In this document: piece after piece, positions 1 through 8,939 of the stretch
Position numbering within the stretch: the stretch's first letter is position 1
How the letters are laid out: each line of letters begins with the position of its first letter
Source of the DNA: an uncultured Erythrobacter sp.
Lineage (GTDB): Bacteria > Pseudomonadota > Alphaproteobacteria > Sphingomonadales > Sphingomonadaceae
Reading direction: 5' to 3'
Length of the DNA stretch: 64,000 nt
Assembly: GCA_947494705.1 (NCBI GenBank)
Contig: CANLVN010000003.1
Location: 62,001 to 126,000, forward strand
Translations under genes and position numbers: made by a program
Notes under the pieces: model-generated
Databases searched by the model: none
Told to the model about the DNA's origin: nothing
What the model saw: the letters and a program-made list of their open reading frames with translations, nothing else

Positions 1-1
1 C

Positions 2-382
2 TCAGGCCACCGCATGGGCACTGCCGAGATAGAGAGCGCGCTGGTGCTGCACCCCAAGGTCGCCGAAGCCGCAGTGGTCGGCTATCCCCACGACGTGAAG
101 GGGCAGGGCATCTATTGCTACGTCACCACCAATGCCGGGGTCGACGGCTCCGACGAGCTTCACGCCGAATTGCGCCAGCACGTGCGCAAGGAGATCGGGC
201 CCATCGCGACCCCAGACCTGATCCAGTTCACCGATGGGCTGCCCAAGACACGTAGCGGCAAGATCATGCGCCGCATTCTGCGTAAGGTAGCGGAGAACGA
301 CTACGGCTCGCTGGGCGACACGTCCACGCTCGCCGACCCCTCACTGGTCGAGCGGCTGATCGAAGGGCGGCAGAACACCTGA
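2..382 (+). CDS. acs: Acetyl-CoA synthetase, C-terminal part (cut by window start)
   Basis: This is the last 126 residues of an AMP-forming acetyl-CoA synthetase, which activates acetate with ATP and CoA through acetyl-adenylate in the cytoplasm. The frame is already open at the left edge, so the true start lies outside the window. The visible part is the C-terminal mobile domain. It begins with [14 protein letters not shown], continues through [15 protein letters not shown], and ends with the hallmark [15 protein letters not shown], whose lysine is the catalytic and acetylation-regulated residue of the family. The sequence looks intact to its stop. The next gene overlaps or abuts this stop codon, suggesting coupled translation. 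Confidence 0.93.
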   Translation, partial: SGHRMGTAEIESALVLHPKVAEAAVVGYPHDVKGQGIYCYVTTNAGVDGSDELHAELRQHVRKEIGPIATPDLIQFTDGLPKTRSGKIMRRILRKVAENDYGSLGDTSTLADPSLVERLIEGRQNT

Positions 383-1479
383 GCGGCCCCGACCATCTCC
401 TTCTGGTCGGAGGCGGCCATGCGCATGTTGCGGTGCTAGCCGACTGGATACGGCATGGCCTTCCATGCAAACGCGCGACCTTGCTGACCCCTTCCCGGCA
501 GCTCAGATATTCGGGCATGGTTCCCGGCTGGATCGCAGGCCAGTATGAACGCGACGAAGGCACGGTAGACGTCGCTGCCCTAGCCGAGCGGGCAGGAGTG
601 CGACTTGTGCTTGGCCGCTGCACCGCGATCGAACCCGACGCTCACCGTGTCCGTATGGCGGGTGGACAATCGCTCGAATTCGACATCGCCTCTCTTGATA
701 CGGGTGGGGTAGGACGGGCGGACGACGTGCTGGGCGAAGATCCGCGCGTGATCGACATTCGACCTATCGACCGGTTCGTCGAGCGGCTGAAAGCGGCTCC
801 TGAGACGAACCGCTTCGCGGTGGTGGGCGGCGGAGCAGGGGGAGTGGAACTGGCTTTCGCGCTTCGCAACCGGTCGCATCCGGCCCCGACAGTCACGCTG
901 GTGGCGGGTGCCGAAGGGCTGGTCCCGCAACTGTCATCGGCCGTGCGAAGCGCAGTGGCAAAACATCTCGCCCGGCAGGACATCGACGTGATCGAGCAGG
1001 ATGCGCGGATCGAAGCTGGACAATTGCTCGCTGGAGGCAGCTCTCTCGAACAGCCCAGCCTGATCGTGGCCGCGCTGGGAAGCGATGCTCCGGACTGGGC
1101 ACGCATCGGAGGGCTGGCGGTGGATGAGGTCGGCTTCATCGCTGTCGATAGATACCAACGCTCAACCTCGCATCACCACATCTTCGCGGTCGGCGACGTC
1201 GCGGCGCGCAGGGACCGAGAGGTGCCCCATTCGGGCGTCCATGCAGTTTTCGCCGGGCCAAAGCTCGCGGCAAATTTGCGCGCCGTTATGCAGGGGCGTG
1301 AGCCGACCGAGATCTATCGCCCTCGCTGGAACAATCTTTATCTCATGTCGACGGGAGACGGGCGTGCAATTGCCAGCTATGGCCCCTTCGCTGCGCACGG
1401 TCGCTGGGTCGCGCGACTGAAGCATTGGATCGACAAACGCTGGATCGACAAATACGCGCGGCTGGCACGCGGCGAGTAA
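379..1479 (+). CDS. FAD/NAD-dependent pyridine nucleotide-disulfide oxidoreductase family protein (SelD N-terminal-like), no standard start codon
   Basis: This is a flavoprotein of the NADH-dehydrogenase-like family that in many bacteria is fused or linked to SelD; the substrate is unknown. The conserved FAD-binding start [11 protein letters not shown] is encoded at about 397-429. A second Rossmann motif ([15 protein letters not shown]) lies near residue 150, then [13 protein letters not shown]. The C-terminus has [12 protein letters not shown] and [11 protein letters not shown], typical of this family. The reading frame is open from a stop at 283 to 1479, but the only start-like codons ahead of the glycine motif are CTG at 379 and CTG at 403. 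CTG 379 overlaps the acs stop as CTGA and gives 366 aa, the usual family length. The first ordinary start, GTG 433, would delete the FAD motif. The start is therefore uncertain. Confidence 0.7.
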   Translation: MSGPDHLLLVGGGHAHVAVLADWIRHGLPCKRATLLTPSRQLRYSGMVPGWIAGQYERDEGTVDVAALAERAGVRLVLGRCTAIEPDAHRVRMAGGQSLEFDIASLDTGGVGRADDVLGEDPRVIDIRPIDRFVERLKAAPETNRFAVVGGGAGGVELAFALRNRSHPAPTVTLVAGAEGLVPQLSSAVRSAVAKHLARQDIDVIEQDARIEAGQLLAGGSSLEQPSLIVAALGSDAPDWARIGGLAVDEVGFIAVDRYQRSTSHHHIFAVGDVAARRDREVPHSGVHAVFAGPKLAANLRAVMQGREPTEIYRPRWNNLYLMSTGDGRAIASYGPFAAHGRWVARLKHWIDKRWIDKYARLARGE

Positions 1480-1525
1480 CCAATTCGCACGGACCTGCGA
1501 ACCCCGGGGGACACTCAGGCACATC

Positions 1526-3664
1526 ATGAAGAAAATTCTCATCATCCTTGCGCTCGCCGCGCTCATTGTTGCCTATTTCGTTTTCGATCTCGGGTCCTAC
1601 CTGACGCTCGACGGGATCAAGCAGGTCGCCGACGATGCGAGTGCTTTCTATGCCGAGAACCCGGTGGGCGTACTTGGCGCGTTCTTCCTGATTTATGTCG
1701 CGGTTACCGCCGCCTCGCTTCCCGGAGCGGCGATCATGACGCTTGCGGCAGGCGCGCTCTTCGGGCTGGTCACGGGCACGATCCTCGTCTCCTTCGCCTC
1801 CACGTTGGGCGCGACCCTTGCCTTTCTGTCTTCACGTTACGTCCTGCGAGACAGCATCGAAAAACGGTTCGGCGACCGGCTCAATGCGATCAATGACGGT
1901 CTGGAGCGCGACGGGGCGTTCTACCTGTTCACCATTCGCATGATCCCGCTCTTCCCGTTCTTCGTCGTCAATCTCGTCATGGGCCTGACCCGCATCAGGA
2001 CTTTCACCTTTGCATGGGTCAGCCAGGTCGGGATGCTGCTGGGTACGGCGGTTTACGTGAATGCGGGCACCCAGCTGGCCCAGATCGACAGCCTGTCCGG
2101 CATCGCCTCGCCCGCGGTCATTGGCTCTTTCGTGCTGCTCGGCATCGCGCCGTGGATCGCCAAGGGCATCATCGGCCTGATCCAGCGGCGCAAGGTCTAT
2201 GCCGGATTTACCCGGCCCAAGAGCTATGACCGCAACTTGATCGTCATTGGCGCAGGGTCCGCGGGCCTGGTGAGCGCCTATATCGCGGCGACGGTGAAGG
2301 CGAAGGTGACGCTGGTCGAAGCGAACGCGATGGGCGGAGATTGCCTCAACACTGGCTGCGTACCGTCCAAGGCGCTTATCAAGAGCGCCAAGGTCGCGGC
2401 CACGATGCGCAATGCCGACCGCTACGGACTGAAACCTGCCGAGCCGCAAGTGCCGTTTCGCGAAACCATCGCGCGGGTCATGGACATCATCAAGACCATC
2501 GAACCGCATGACAGCGTGGAGCGCTACGAAGGTCTCGGCGTCGATGTGGTCGAAGGCTATGCGACCATAATCGATCCATGGACCGTCGAAATCGCGCGTA
2601 AGGATGGCAAGACACAGCGGCTCACCACGCGCTCCATCGTGATCGCCAGCGGAGCGGAGCCGGTCGTGCCGCCAATCGAGGGCATGGAGAACAGCGGCTA
2701 CCTTACCAGCGAAACGATGTGGGACGCCTTTGCCCAGATGGACCAGGCGCCGCGTCGCATCGCGGTACTGGGCGGCGGTCCGATCGGATGCGAGCTATCT
2801 CAGGCGCTTGCGCGGCTGGGCTCGAAAGTGACTCAGGTCGAGATGGACGGTCATGTCCTGGGGCGCGAGGACGAAGACGTCTCCGACCTCGCGCAAGCCG
2901 TCCTGGAGGAAGCTGGAGTGACCGTTCTGACCGGTCACAAGGCCGTGAGGATAGCCGACAGCATATTGATCGCCGAAGGGCCGGACGGCGAGGCCCACAT
3001 CCCGTTCGACGCGCTGCTCGTAGCGGTTGGGCGAAAGGCGCGGCTGACCGGTTTCGGACTGGAAAAACTGGGCATCGACACGGACAAGACGGTCAACACC
3101 GACCCCTTCCTTGCGACCAAGTTCCCCAACATCTTCGCGGCAGGCGACGTCGCGGGACCTTATCAGTTCACTCACGTCGCCAGCCATCAGGCCTGGTATG
3201 CCAGCGTCAATGCCCTGTTCGGCCAGTTCAGGAAGTTCAAAGCCGACTATAGCGTGATTCCGGCTGTGACATACTTGGACCCGGAGGTCGCCCGCGTCGG
3301 ACTGAACGAGGCCGAAGCGCGTGAGCAGGGCAAGGAATTCGAAGTCACCACTTATGACCTCGACGATCTCGACCGTGCCATTGCCGAAAGCGAGACGCGC
3401 GGCTTCGTCAAGGTGCTGACGCCGCCGGGCAAGGACAAGATCCTGGGCGTCACGATAGTCGGCAGTCACGCGGGAGAACTCCTCGCCGAATATGTGCTGG
3501 CGATGAAGCACGGCCTTGGCCTCAACAAGATTCTCGGCACCATTCATTCCTATCCGACCATGGCCGAAGCCAACAAGTTCGCGGCAGGTAACTGGAAGAA
3601 GGCAAACAAGCCCGAGGGCCTGCTGAAGTGGGTGGGCAAATATCATGACTGGATGCGCGGATAA
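1526..3664 (+). CDS. TVP38/TMEM64-family membrane domain fused to a mercuric-reductase-like FAD disulfide oxidoreductase
   Basis: This is a 712-aa two-part protein. Residues 1 to about 225 carry several hydrophobic segments with the SNARE-associated/TVP38 pattern (SLPGAAIMTLAAGALFG, IPLFPFFVVNLVMGL). From about residue 237 it is a class I flavin disulfide oxidoreductase. It has an FAD motif VIGAGSAGLVSAY, the redox-active pair C273-LNTG-C278 followed by VPSKALIK, an NAD(P) motif VLGGGPIGCELSQAL near 411, FAAGDVAGPYQFTH, and a dimerisation domain ending with HSYPTMAE. The family resembles dihydrolipoamide dehydrogenase and mercuric reductase, but there is no mercury-binding N-terminal domain and the electron acceptor is unknown. 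The membrane domain probably tethers the enzyme to the inner membrane. An RBS-like GGGGGACAC lies upstream. Confidence 0.85.
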   Translation: MKKILIILALAALIVAYFVFDLGSYLTLDGIKQVADDASAFYAENPVGVLGAFFLIYVAVTAASLPGAAIMTLAAGALFGLVTGTILVSFASTLGATLAFLSSRYVLRDSIEKRFGDRLNAINDGLERDGAFYLFTIRMIPLFPFFVVNLVMGLTRIRTFTFAWVSQVGMLLGTAVYVNAGTQLAQIDSLSGIASPAVIGSFVLLGIAPWIAKGIIGLIQRRKVYAGFTRPKSYDRNLIVIGAGSAGLVSAYIAATVKAKVTLVEANAMGGDCLNTGCVPSKALIKSAKVAATMRNADRYGLKPAEPQVPFRETIARVMDIIKTIEPHDSVERYEGLGVDVVEGYATIIDPWTVEIARKDGKTQRLTTRSIVIASGAEPVVPPIEGMENSGYLTSETMWDAFAQMDQAPRRIAVLGGGPIGCELSQALARLGSKVTQVEMDGHVLGREDEDVSDLAQAVLEEAGVTVLTGHKAVRIADSILIAEGPDGEAHIPFDALLVAVGRKARLTGFGLEKLGIDTDKTVNTDPFLATKFPNIFAAGDVAGPYQFTHVASHQAWYASVNALFGQFRKFKADYSVIPAVTYLDPEVARVGLNEAEAREQGKEFEVTTYDLDDLDRAIAESETRGFVKVLTPPGKDKILGVTIVGSHAGELLAEYVLAMKHGLGLNKILGTIHSYPTMAEANKFAAGNWKKANKPEGLLKWVGKYHDWMRG

Positions 3665-3712
3665 TCCGCAAGACCACACGCACGGATGGTTGTTCGTGAA
3701 AGGACCAATCAC

Positions 3713-4153
3713 ATGCTGACCAAGCTTGCTCTCCTGATCATGCGCGTCGGCACGGGCGGGCTGCTCGTTGTCTGGGGACTGGTTCGGGTGGTGGGGGGAG
3801 CCGGAACAGGGCTTGCCGAAAAATATTACAGCGGTGTGGGCGCGCAGGACACGTTCCAACTCGCTTACGGCTACGCGGAGATCGCTTTGGGCGTGCTCGT
3901 GATCCTTGGCCTGTTTCGCAAGTACACGCTGGTTGGCTCGGCGGTAATTCTTGTCGGTGGTGCAATGCCGATCTGGCGACACTTCATCGATCCGTTCGGG
4001 CGGTATCTCTTCGCCAGCCCCGAAGAGGCAAACATCCTGTTCTTCCCTTCGATCACCGTCGCGGGGGCGGCGCTGGCTTTGATTGCCTTGCGAGAGATGG
4101 ACACGCTGGCGCTCGACAGACTTTTGGGCAAGAAGGGCCAACTCAACGGCTAA
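3713..4153 (+). CDS. DoxX-like small membrane protein
   Basis: This is a 146-aa protein with about four hydrophobic helices (LALLIMRVGTGGLLVVWGLV near the start, IALGVLVILGLF, LVGSAVILVGGAMPI, ITVAGAALALIAL). The pattern resembles the DoxX/quinol-oxidase-subunit-like family, in which small four-helix proteins associate with membrane oxidoreductases. The start at 3713 is chosen because AAGGA lies about nine bases before it; an in-frame upstream GTG/ATG region lacks such a site. The gene follows the membrane-anchored disulfide oxidoreductase by 48 bp on the same strand, so a functional link is plausible but not shown. The family call is tentative because no catalytic motif defines it. Confidence 0.6.
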   Translation: MLTKLALLIMRVGTGGLLVVWGLVRVVGGAGTGLAEKYYSGVGAQDTFQLAYGYAEIALGVLVILGLFRKYTLVGSAVILVGGAMPIWRHFIDPFGRYLFASPEEANILFFPSITVAGAALALIALREMDTLALDRLLGKKGQLNG

Positions 4154-4164
4154 GGGGCGCCGAC

Positions 4165-5436
4165 TTGGAATTGTTTGACCAATTGCGCGGGATCGTCGGG
4201 ATTGCCGTGTTGCTCGGCCTCGCGTGGGGACTGAGCGAGGACCGCGCGGGTCGACCGACTGCGCTGTGGATCGCCGGCGCGCTAGCCTTGCAGGGGGCGC
4301 TCGCGTTGCTGATCGTGCGCGTGCCATTTGTGTGGGACGTGGTCGGGCTTGCCAACGAAGCGGTCGCCGCCATCGAACGCGCGACGCTCGATGGATCGTC
4401 CTACATGTTCGGTTATCTCGGCGGGGCGGACCTGCCCTTCGAATTGAGGGAGGGTGCCCAGCCGCCGCTCATTATCGCGTTTCAGATATTGCCGCTGGTG
4501 ATCGTCTTTTCGGCGCTCGCGGCGCTGTTGTGGCACTGGGGGGTGCTCAAGTGGCTCGTCAACGGTCTGTCCTACGTTCTGCGGCGAACGCTCGGGGTCA
4601 GCGGGGTTGTCGGCCTTTCAGGGGGCGCGAACATGTTCCTGGGTGTCGTTGAGAGCCCGTTGGTTGTGCGAGCCTATTTCGCGCGGATGAGCCGCGCGGA
4701 ACTGTTTCAGGTGATGGTTCTGGCAATGGCGACGATCAGCGGTGCGATCCTCATCCTGTACGCTACCACGCTGCGCGAAACCGTGCCCGACGCGGTGGGG
4801 CACATGATCTCCGCTTCTCTGGTTTCGCTTCCGGCGGCCCTGCTGATCGCAAAGCTCATGGTGCCCGGTTCGCCCGATGACGCTGCAACGGAGACCGAAA
4901 AGGACGAGCCCGGCCTGAGATACGAAAGCAGCATCGATGCGATCATCAAAGGCACGATGGACGGGATGCAGCTATTTCTAGCGGTTATCGCGGTCATCAT
5001 TGTCATTTTCGCGCTGGTCTCGCTTACCGATCAGGTGCTTGCACTGTTTCCCTTGGTCGGTGACGAGCCGATCACGCTCAAGCGGGTGTTCGGATGGATC
5101 TTTGCGCCGTTCATGTGGCTTATTGGAGTGCCATGGGGCGAAGCTCAGGCCGCTGGCGGATTGATGGGCACCAAGGCAATCCTCAACGAATATGTCGCCT
5201 ATCTCGAATTGGCCGCTTTGCCGCTCGGTACCTTCAGCGAGCGCGGGCTGCTGATCGTGACGTATGCCCTTTGCGGTGTGGCGAACCTTGCGAGTGTGGG
5301 CCTCCTCGTCTCGACAATAGGTACCTTGTGCCCGGAACGCCGCGCCGAGGCAGCAGGGCTGGGGATGAAGAGCTGGGTCGCGGGCAATATGGCTACCGCG
5401 ATGACCGGCGCATGGATCGGGCTGGTGACGTTCTGA
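4165..5436 (+). CDS. Concentrative nucleoside transporter, NupC/CNT family
   Basis: This is a 423-aa inner-membrane nucleoside:cation symporter. Family features are GANMFLGVVESPLVVRAYFARM in mid-protein, MATISGAILILYA, the loop IAKLMVPG with a charged cytoplasmic stretch after it, and the C-terminal half with WIFAPFMWLIGVPWGEA, GTKAILNEYVAYLEL and a final FGVANLAS-like segment (GVANLASVG). The likely start is TTG at 4165 with AAGGGGCG just upstream; the coding sequence begins 12 bp after the preceding stop. It ends in a TGATG overlap with the next gene. Substrate specificity (pyrimidine or purine nucleosides) cannot be read from the sequence. Confidence 0.88.
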   Translation: MELFDQLRGIVGIAVLLGLAWGLSEDRAGRPTALWIAGALALQGALALLIVRVPFVWDVVGLANEAVAAIERATLDGSSYMFGYLGGADLPFELREGAQPPLIIAFQILPLVIVFSALAALLWHWGVLKWLVNGLSYVLRRTLGVSGVVGLSGGANMFLGVVESPLVVRAYFARMSRAELFQVMVLAMATISGAILILYATTLRETVPDAVGHMISASLVSLPAALLIAKLMVPGSPDDAATETEKDEPGLRYESSIDAIIKGTMDGMQLFLAVIAVIIVIFALVSLTDQVLALFPLVGDEPITLKRVFGWIFAPFMWLIGVPWGEAQAAGGLMGTKAILNEYVAYLELAALPLGTFSERGLLIVTYALCGVANLASVGLLVSTIGTLCPERRAEAAGLGMKSWVAGNMATAMTGAWIGLVTF

Positions 5437-6038
5437 TGCTAGACGCGAGACTGCGCCCGCTGATCGATCCGCCGCTGAACCGCGCCGGGCGCGCATTGGC
5501 GAGGGTAGGGGTCTCTGCCAACGCGCTGACTTTTACCGGGCTCGCGATCGGACTGGGCGGGGCTGTTGCGATTGCTGTCGGGGATCTGTGGCTGGGGCTC
5601 GCGCTGATCGTCATCAATCGGTTGGCCGATGGGCTGGATGGAGCAGTGGCCCGGGCACGCGCGCCGACGCCGTTGGGCGGCTATTTCGATATCGTCGCCG
5701 ATTTCGCTTTCTATGTGTCGGTGCCAGTGGGTTTTGGCGTGATGGATCAGTCGAACGCACTCCCTGCACTCGTACTGGTGGCCAGTTTCGTCCTGACCGG
5801 AGTCAGCTTTCTGGCCTTCGCAGTGGTCGCTGCCGAACGCGGGGACGAAACCCAGGCTCATGGGAAGAAGAGCTTTTTCTACTCCACCGGCCTCGCCGAA
5901 GGTACAGAGACAATCGCGATCTTCATCGCCATGTGCATCTTTCCCACTTGGTTCGGCATCATCGCATATGTCTATGCGGGCCTATGCGTAGCGACCGTGT
6001 TTCAGCGCAGCGCCATGGCGATAGCGAAGTTTCGCTAG
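5436..6038 (+). CDS. CDP-alcohol phosphatidyltransferase family protein
   Basis: This is a 200-aa integral membrane enzyme of the family that moves a phosphatidyl group from CDP-diacylglycerol to an alcohol. The signature is visible as ADGLDGAVARARAPTPLGGYF followed by DIVAD, with the four metal-binding aspartates around residues 65-90. About six hydrophobic segments follow. The ATG at 5436 overlaps the TGA of the nucleoside transporter, so the two genes are translationally coupled. Short family members of this type in Alphaproteobacteria have no assigned alcohol acceptor; I cannot tell phosphatidylglycerophosphate synthase from other activities. Confidence 0.85.
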   Translation: MLDARLRPLIDPPLNRAGRALARVGVSANALTFTGLAIGLGGAVAIAVGDLWLGLALIVINRLADGLDGAVARARAPTPLGGYFDIVADFAFYVSVPVGFGVMDQSNALPALVLVASFVLTGVSFLAFAVVAAERGDETQAHGKKSFFYSTGLAEGTETIAIFIAMCIFPTWFGIIAYVYAGLCVATVFQRSAMAIAKFR

Positions 6039-6053
6039 CCCGATCAGTGGTCC

Positions 6054-6857
6054 TCAGCGCTGGCCAATCTGCTCAGCGACTCGGGTCCGCAAATCGGCGA
6101 TCCGTTCGGCATTGGCGCCAAGGTCGCTGCGACCCACGCGGCTGACAGAGCGGAAGTCGATTTCGTTCTCGCCTACTCGCGCAACTACGTCGTCGCGAAA
6201 GCCGAACCAGAAGGTCTCGGCAACGCCTTCAACCCTGCCTGCCTCGACATCGGACCGGATATCGACAAACCCCATATTGCCCATCGCCGCAGCTATTGCG
6301 GCCACCGCATCGGCCTTGCTCGCACCCGCCAGCGGGAGCGGCGAAAGGTTGGCATAGGTGTCGTTAATGATCTGCGCGTGGCTTTTGATCTTAAGTTCGG
6401 GAGGGCTGTCAGAGAACATTTCGATCTCGCTCAGCGGCACCTGGTAGTCGTGGATCGGATTGGCCCCGGCCTCGCGTCGCTCGGCCAGTGTCTCTGCAGA
6501 AAAGCTCGGCGGGTTAGCGGTGTCGGTGGCGATATCGTGGATGGGATTGTCGGATGCGGTGCTGCGAGCCGACAGGAATCCGGCAAAAATCACTGCAGGA
6601 AGGACAAGGCCGATCACAGCGATGGTGATGGCGATCCGGCTGCGCGGTTTCTTGAGCAACGCAATGATAAGGGAGACCAGCGCAGTCACCGCCACGATCC
6701 CGAGCAGGATGGGCCCGGCGGTGAAGGTCATGCTCACCAGCCCCGTGACCCAGCTCCACAGCCCGATCTTGGTGCCGAGCGCGGCGATGATGAAATATAC
6801 CGGCAGGAACACGATGAGCGCGCCCACAAGCTTGCTGTGCCAGGGTAGTTTGGTCAT
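6054..6857 (-). CDS. DUF1499 domain membrane protein
   Basis: This is a 267-aa protein convergent with the preceding gene. The N-terminal part has three strongly hydrophobic segments (LVGALIVFLPVYFIIAALG, ILLGIVAVTALVSLIIALL, IAITIAVIGLVLPAVIFAG). The C-terminal part, after about residue 105, carries the DUF1499 pattern: DNPIHDIATDTANPP, then EGVAETFWFGFRDD and the closing RSVSRVGRSDLGANAERI. The family has no assigned biochemical role. The domain appears to face the periplasm or cytoplasm as a soluble unit after the third helix. The start ATG at 6857 is the first in the frame. Confidence 0.85.
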   Translation of the reverse strand: MTKLPWHSKLVGALIVFLPVYFIIAALGTKIGLWSWVTGLVSMTFTAGPILLGIVAVTALVSLIIALLKKPRSRIAITIAVIGLVLPAVIFAGFLSARSTASDNPIHDIATDTANPPSFSAETLAERREAGANPIHDYQVPLSEIEMFSDSPPELKIKSHAQIINDTYANLSPLPLAGASKADAVAAIAAAMGNMGFVDIRSDVEAGRVEGVAETFWFGFRDDVVARVGENEIDFRSVSRVGRSDLGANAERIADLRTRVAEQIGQR

Positions 6858-7008
6858 GGGCTGTCTTTAGCGTGCGCGTCGCGCTTGGCAAACTTTTGCG
6901 TGGTGAGGGAAGTTTGCAGCGTCTCTGCAAATGGCGGCTCAGCCGCGAAAATTCGGAACCGCTTTGGACGATCGAGCGTTGATCACGTACGCCCGATGAA
7001 GGTCGACG

Positions 7009-7037
7009 TTGATGCAACGGCATTCGGGGGGTATACC
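7009..7037 (+). promoter_or_regulatory. Candidate sigma-70-type promoter for the cytochrome c gene
   Basis: TTGATG at 7009-7014 and TATACC at 7032-7037 are separated by exactly 17 bases. The predicted transcription start would be about 75 bases before the cytochrome ATG. The rest of the 260-bp gap (6858-7117) shows no convincing gene. Confidence 0.45.
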
Positions 7038-7117
7038 GGCCATGGGATACGACACTCTCCGGAGGTTTGCGGCTAACAAAGCAAGCGTCCGGTGCATGTA
7101 GAGGGAAAGAACAAAAT

Positions 7118-7597
7118 ATGCGCAAGATTTTCCAGAGCACAGTGGCCGTTGCAGGCCTTTTTGCCTTGGCCGCCTGTGGCAGCGGTCGCGATACGACGGA
7201 AGAACCCGCCGATAGTGCCGAAATGGCCGAAGCCGAAGAGGCTCCCGCTGAAGAAGAGCCCATGACCGATGTCGCCTTCGCCGACCTGACCGGTGACGCA
7301 AGCGCTGGCGAAACCGTCTTTGCCCAGTGCCGCACCTGCCACCTCGTCGAGGAAGGCCGCAATGGCGTGGGTCCGTCGCTTTACGGTGTCGTAGGCCGTG
7401 AAGCCGGTTCGATCGAAGGCTTCAATTATTCGGATGCCAACGCCAACAGCGGTGTCACCTGGACCCCGGAAGTGCTCTTCGAATATCTCGAAGCGCCGCG
7501 TGAGTTCATGCCCGGCACTCGTATGGCGTTCCCGGGTCTCAGCGACCCACAGGATCGCGCCGACGTGATCGCCTATCTCGACTCGACCGACGACTGA
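7118..7597 (+). CDS. Class I c-type cytochrome, predicted lipoprotein
   Basis: This is a 159-aa electron carrier. The N-terminus [20 protein letters not shown] is a lipoprotein signal with the acylated cysteine at residue 20. It is followed by an acidic, Ala/Glu-rich linker (about residues 28-50) and one haem c domain. The haem motif is C71-R-T-C74-H75 and the distal ligand is probably M136 in PGTRMAFPG. The fold matches soluble cytochrome c2/c-552 domains on a membrane tether. The ATG at 7118 is chosen over an upstream GTG-type start because it gives a complete signal peptide and has GAGGGAAAG before it. It stands tail to tail with hemA at the edge of the photosynthesis cluster. A role in reducing the reaction centre is attractive because pufC is absent, but this is inference. 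Confidence 0.88.
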   Translation: MRKIFQSTVAVAGLFALAACGSGRDTTEEPADSAEMAEAEEAPAEEEPMTDVAFADLTGDASAGETVFAQCRTCHLVEEGRNGVGPSLYGVVGREAGSIEGFNYSDANANSGVTWTPEVLFEYLEAPREFMPGTRMAFPGLSDPQDRADVIAYLDSTDD

Positions 7598-7626
7598 TCG
7601 TCTGACCGGGCAACCGGTTACATCAG

Positions 7627-7660
7627 AAAGGGCGGCGTGGATTGCCACGCCGCCCTTTTC
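7627..7660. terminator. Bidirectional rho-independent terminator
   Basis: AAAGGGCGGCGTGG and its complement CCACGCCGCCCTTT flank an ATTG loop, giving a 14-bp perfect stem. T-rich sequence follows on the plus strand and A-rich sequence precedes it. It sits between the convergent cytochrome and hemA genes and can end both transcripts. Confidence 0.88.
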
Positions 7661-7680
7661 TTTTGCTCAGTGCTTTTTTG

Positions 7681-8901
7681 CTACGCCGCGATCTGCCTGC
7701 GGGCCAGTTCGCATTGCGACCAGATTTCGCTCAGCGCATCGGTGAGCCGCGTGATGTCACCTTCGTCATGCACGGGCGAAGGCGTCAGCCTCAGCCGCTC
7801 GGTGCCCACAGGCACGGTCGGGTAATTGATCGGCTGAACGTAGATGCCGTGATTGTCCATCAGCCAGTCGCTGATCATCTTGCACTTCTTTGCATCGCCG
7901 ACCATCACCGGGATTATGTGGCTGGGATTGGGCAGGTGAGGGATGCCCAAAATGTCCAGTTGGCGGCGGACCTGCGCCACGCGCTCGCGCTGCAATTCGC
8001 GCTCGGCATTGCTCTGCTTCAGGTGGCGAATGCTCGCTGCCGCGCCCGCTGCTACTGCCGGGGGCAGGGCGGTTGAGAAAATAAAGCCACTCGCGAAGGT
8101 GCGTACGAAGTCGACCAGGTCGCGGCTTGCGGCGATATAGCCACCCATAACGCCGAAAGCCTTGCCCAACGTCCCCTCGATCACGGTGATCCGGTCCATC
8201 AGCCCTTCGCGCTCGGCGACGCCGCCGCCGCGTGGGCCGTACAGACCCACCGCGTGAACTTCGTCGATATAGGTCATCGCACCATGCTTTTCGCAGACGT
8301 CCAGAATGTCGGCGATGGGAGCGATGTCGCCGTCCATCGAGTAGACGCTTTCGAAGGCGACCAGCTTGGGTACTTCGGGCCCGTACTGTGACAGCATGGC
8401 GTCGAGGTCCTCGACGTCGTTATGCTTCCAGATCTTGTAAGGTGCCCGGCTGTGACGGATACCTTCGATCATCGAAGCGTGGTTGAGCGCGTCTGAAAAG
8501 ACGACGCAGCCGGGAATCTTGCTCGCCAACGTGCCAAGGCCCGCCCAGTTCGAGACATAGCCGCTTGTAAACAGCAAGGCCGATTCCTTGCCATGCAGAT
8601 CGGCGAGCTCAGCTTCGAGTTCGACGTGGTAGTGGTTGGTACCCGAAATGTTGCGCGTGCCGCCCGCACCTGCGCCACATTCATCGAGGCAGGAATGCAT
8701 CGCCTCGATTACCTTGGGATGCTGGCCCATGCCCAGATAGTCGTTGGAGCACCACACCGTCACGGCCTGAGTATCTTCGCCGACAAAGCGCGTCGCATGA
8801 GGGAACTTGCCCCGATGCCGCTTGATGTCGGTGAAGACGCGATAGCGTCCCTCTTCGCGAACGCTTTCCAGCTGCCCTGCGAAATACGCTTCGAAATCCA
8901 T
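7681..8901 (-). CDS. hemA: 5-aminolevulinate synthase
   Basis: This is a 406-aa PLP enzyme that condenses glycine and succinyl-CoA to 5-aminolevulinate, the first committed step of tetrapyrrole synthesis in Alphaproteobacteria. Seen: [17 protein letters not shown] with the substrate arginine near residue 21, [29 protein letters not shown], the cofactor aspartate in YIDEVHAVG (D213) and the Schiff-base lysine in EGTLGKAFG (K247). The start at 8901 is preferred to one 42 bases upstream because GAGGGGAA lies directly before it. It is the last gene of the bchF-to-hemA operon, with 38 bp separating it from puhE, and a strong terminator follows. Confidence 0.97.
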   Translation of the reverse strand: MDFEAYFAGQLESVREEGRYRVFTDIKRHRGKFPHATRFVGEDTQAVTVWCSNDYLGMGQHPKVIEAMHSCLDECGAGAGGTRNISGTNHYHVELEAELADLHGKESALLFTSGYVSNWAGLGTLASKIPGCVVFSDALNHASMIEGIRHSRAPYKIWKHNDVEDLDAMLSQYGPEVPKLVAFESVYSMDGDIAPIADILDVCEKHGAMTYIDEVHAVGLYGPRGGGVAEREGLMDRITVIEGTLGKAFGVMGGYIAASRDLVDFVRTFASGFIFSTALPPAVAAGAAASIRHLKQSNAERELQRERVAQVRRQLDILGIPHLPNPSHIIPVMVGDAKKCKMISDWLMDNHGIYVQPINYPTVPVGTERLRLTPSPVHDEGDITRLTDALSEIWSQCELARRQIAA

Positions 8902-8939
8902 GGGTGTTCCCCTCGTTTCCCAGTTCTCGTGTTCCATGT

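Noticed and set aside
2795..4327. 510-codon minus-strand frame opposite the fusion oxidoreductase and DoxX-like genes
   Set aside because: Low-complexity charged translation with no domain; a shadow of real plus-strand genes.
6885..7076. Small plus-strand frame upstream of the cytochrome gene
   Set aside because: Random-looking composition, no ribosome site, and the stretch contains a better promoter candidate.
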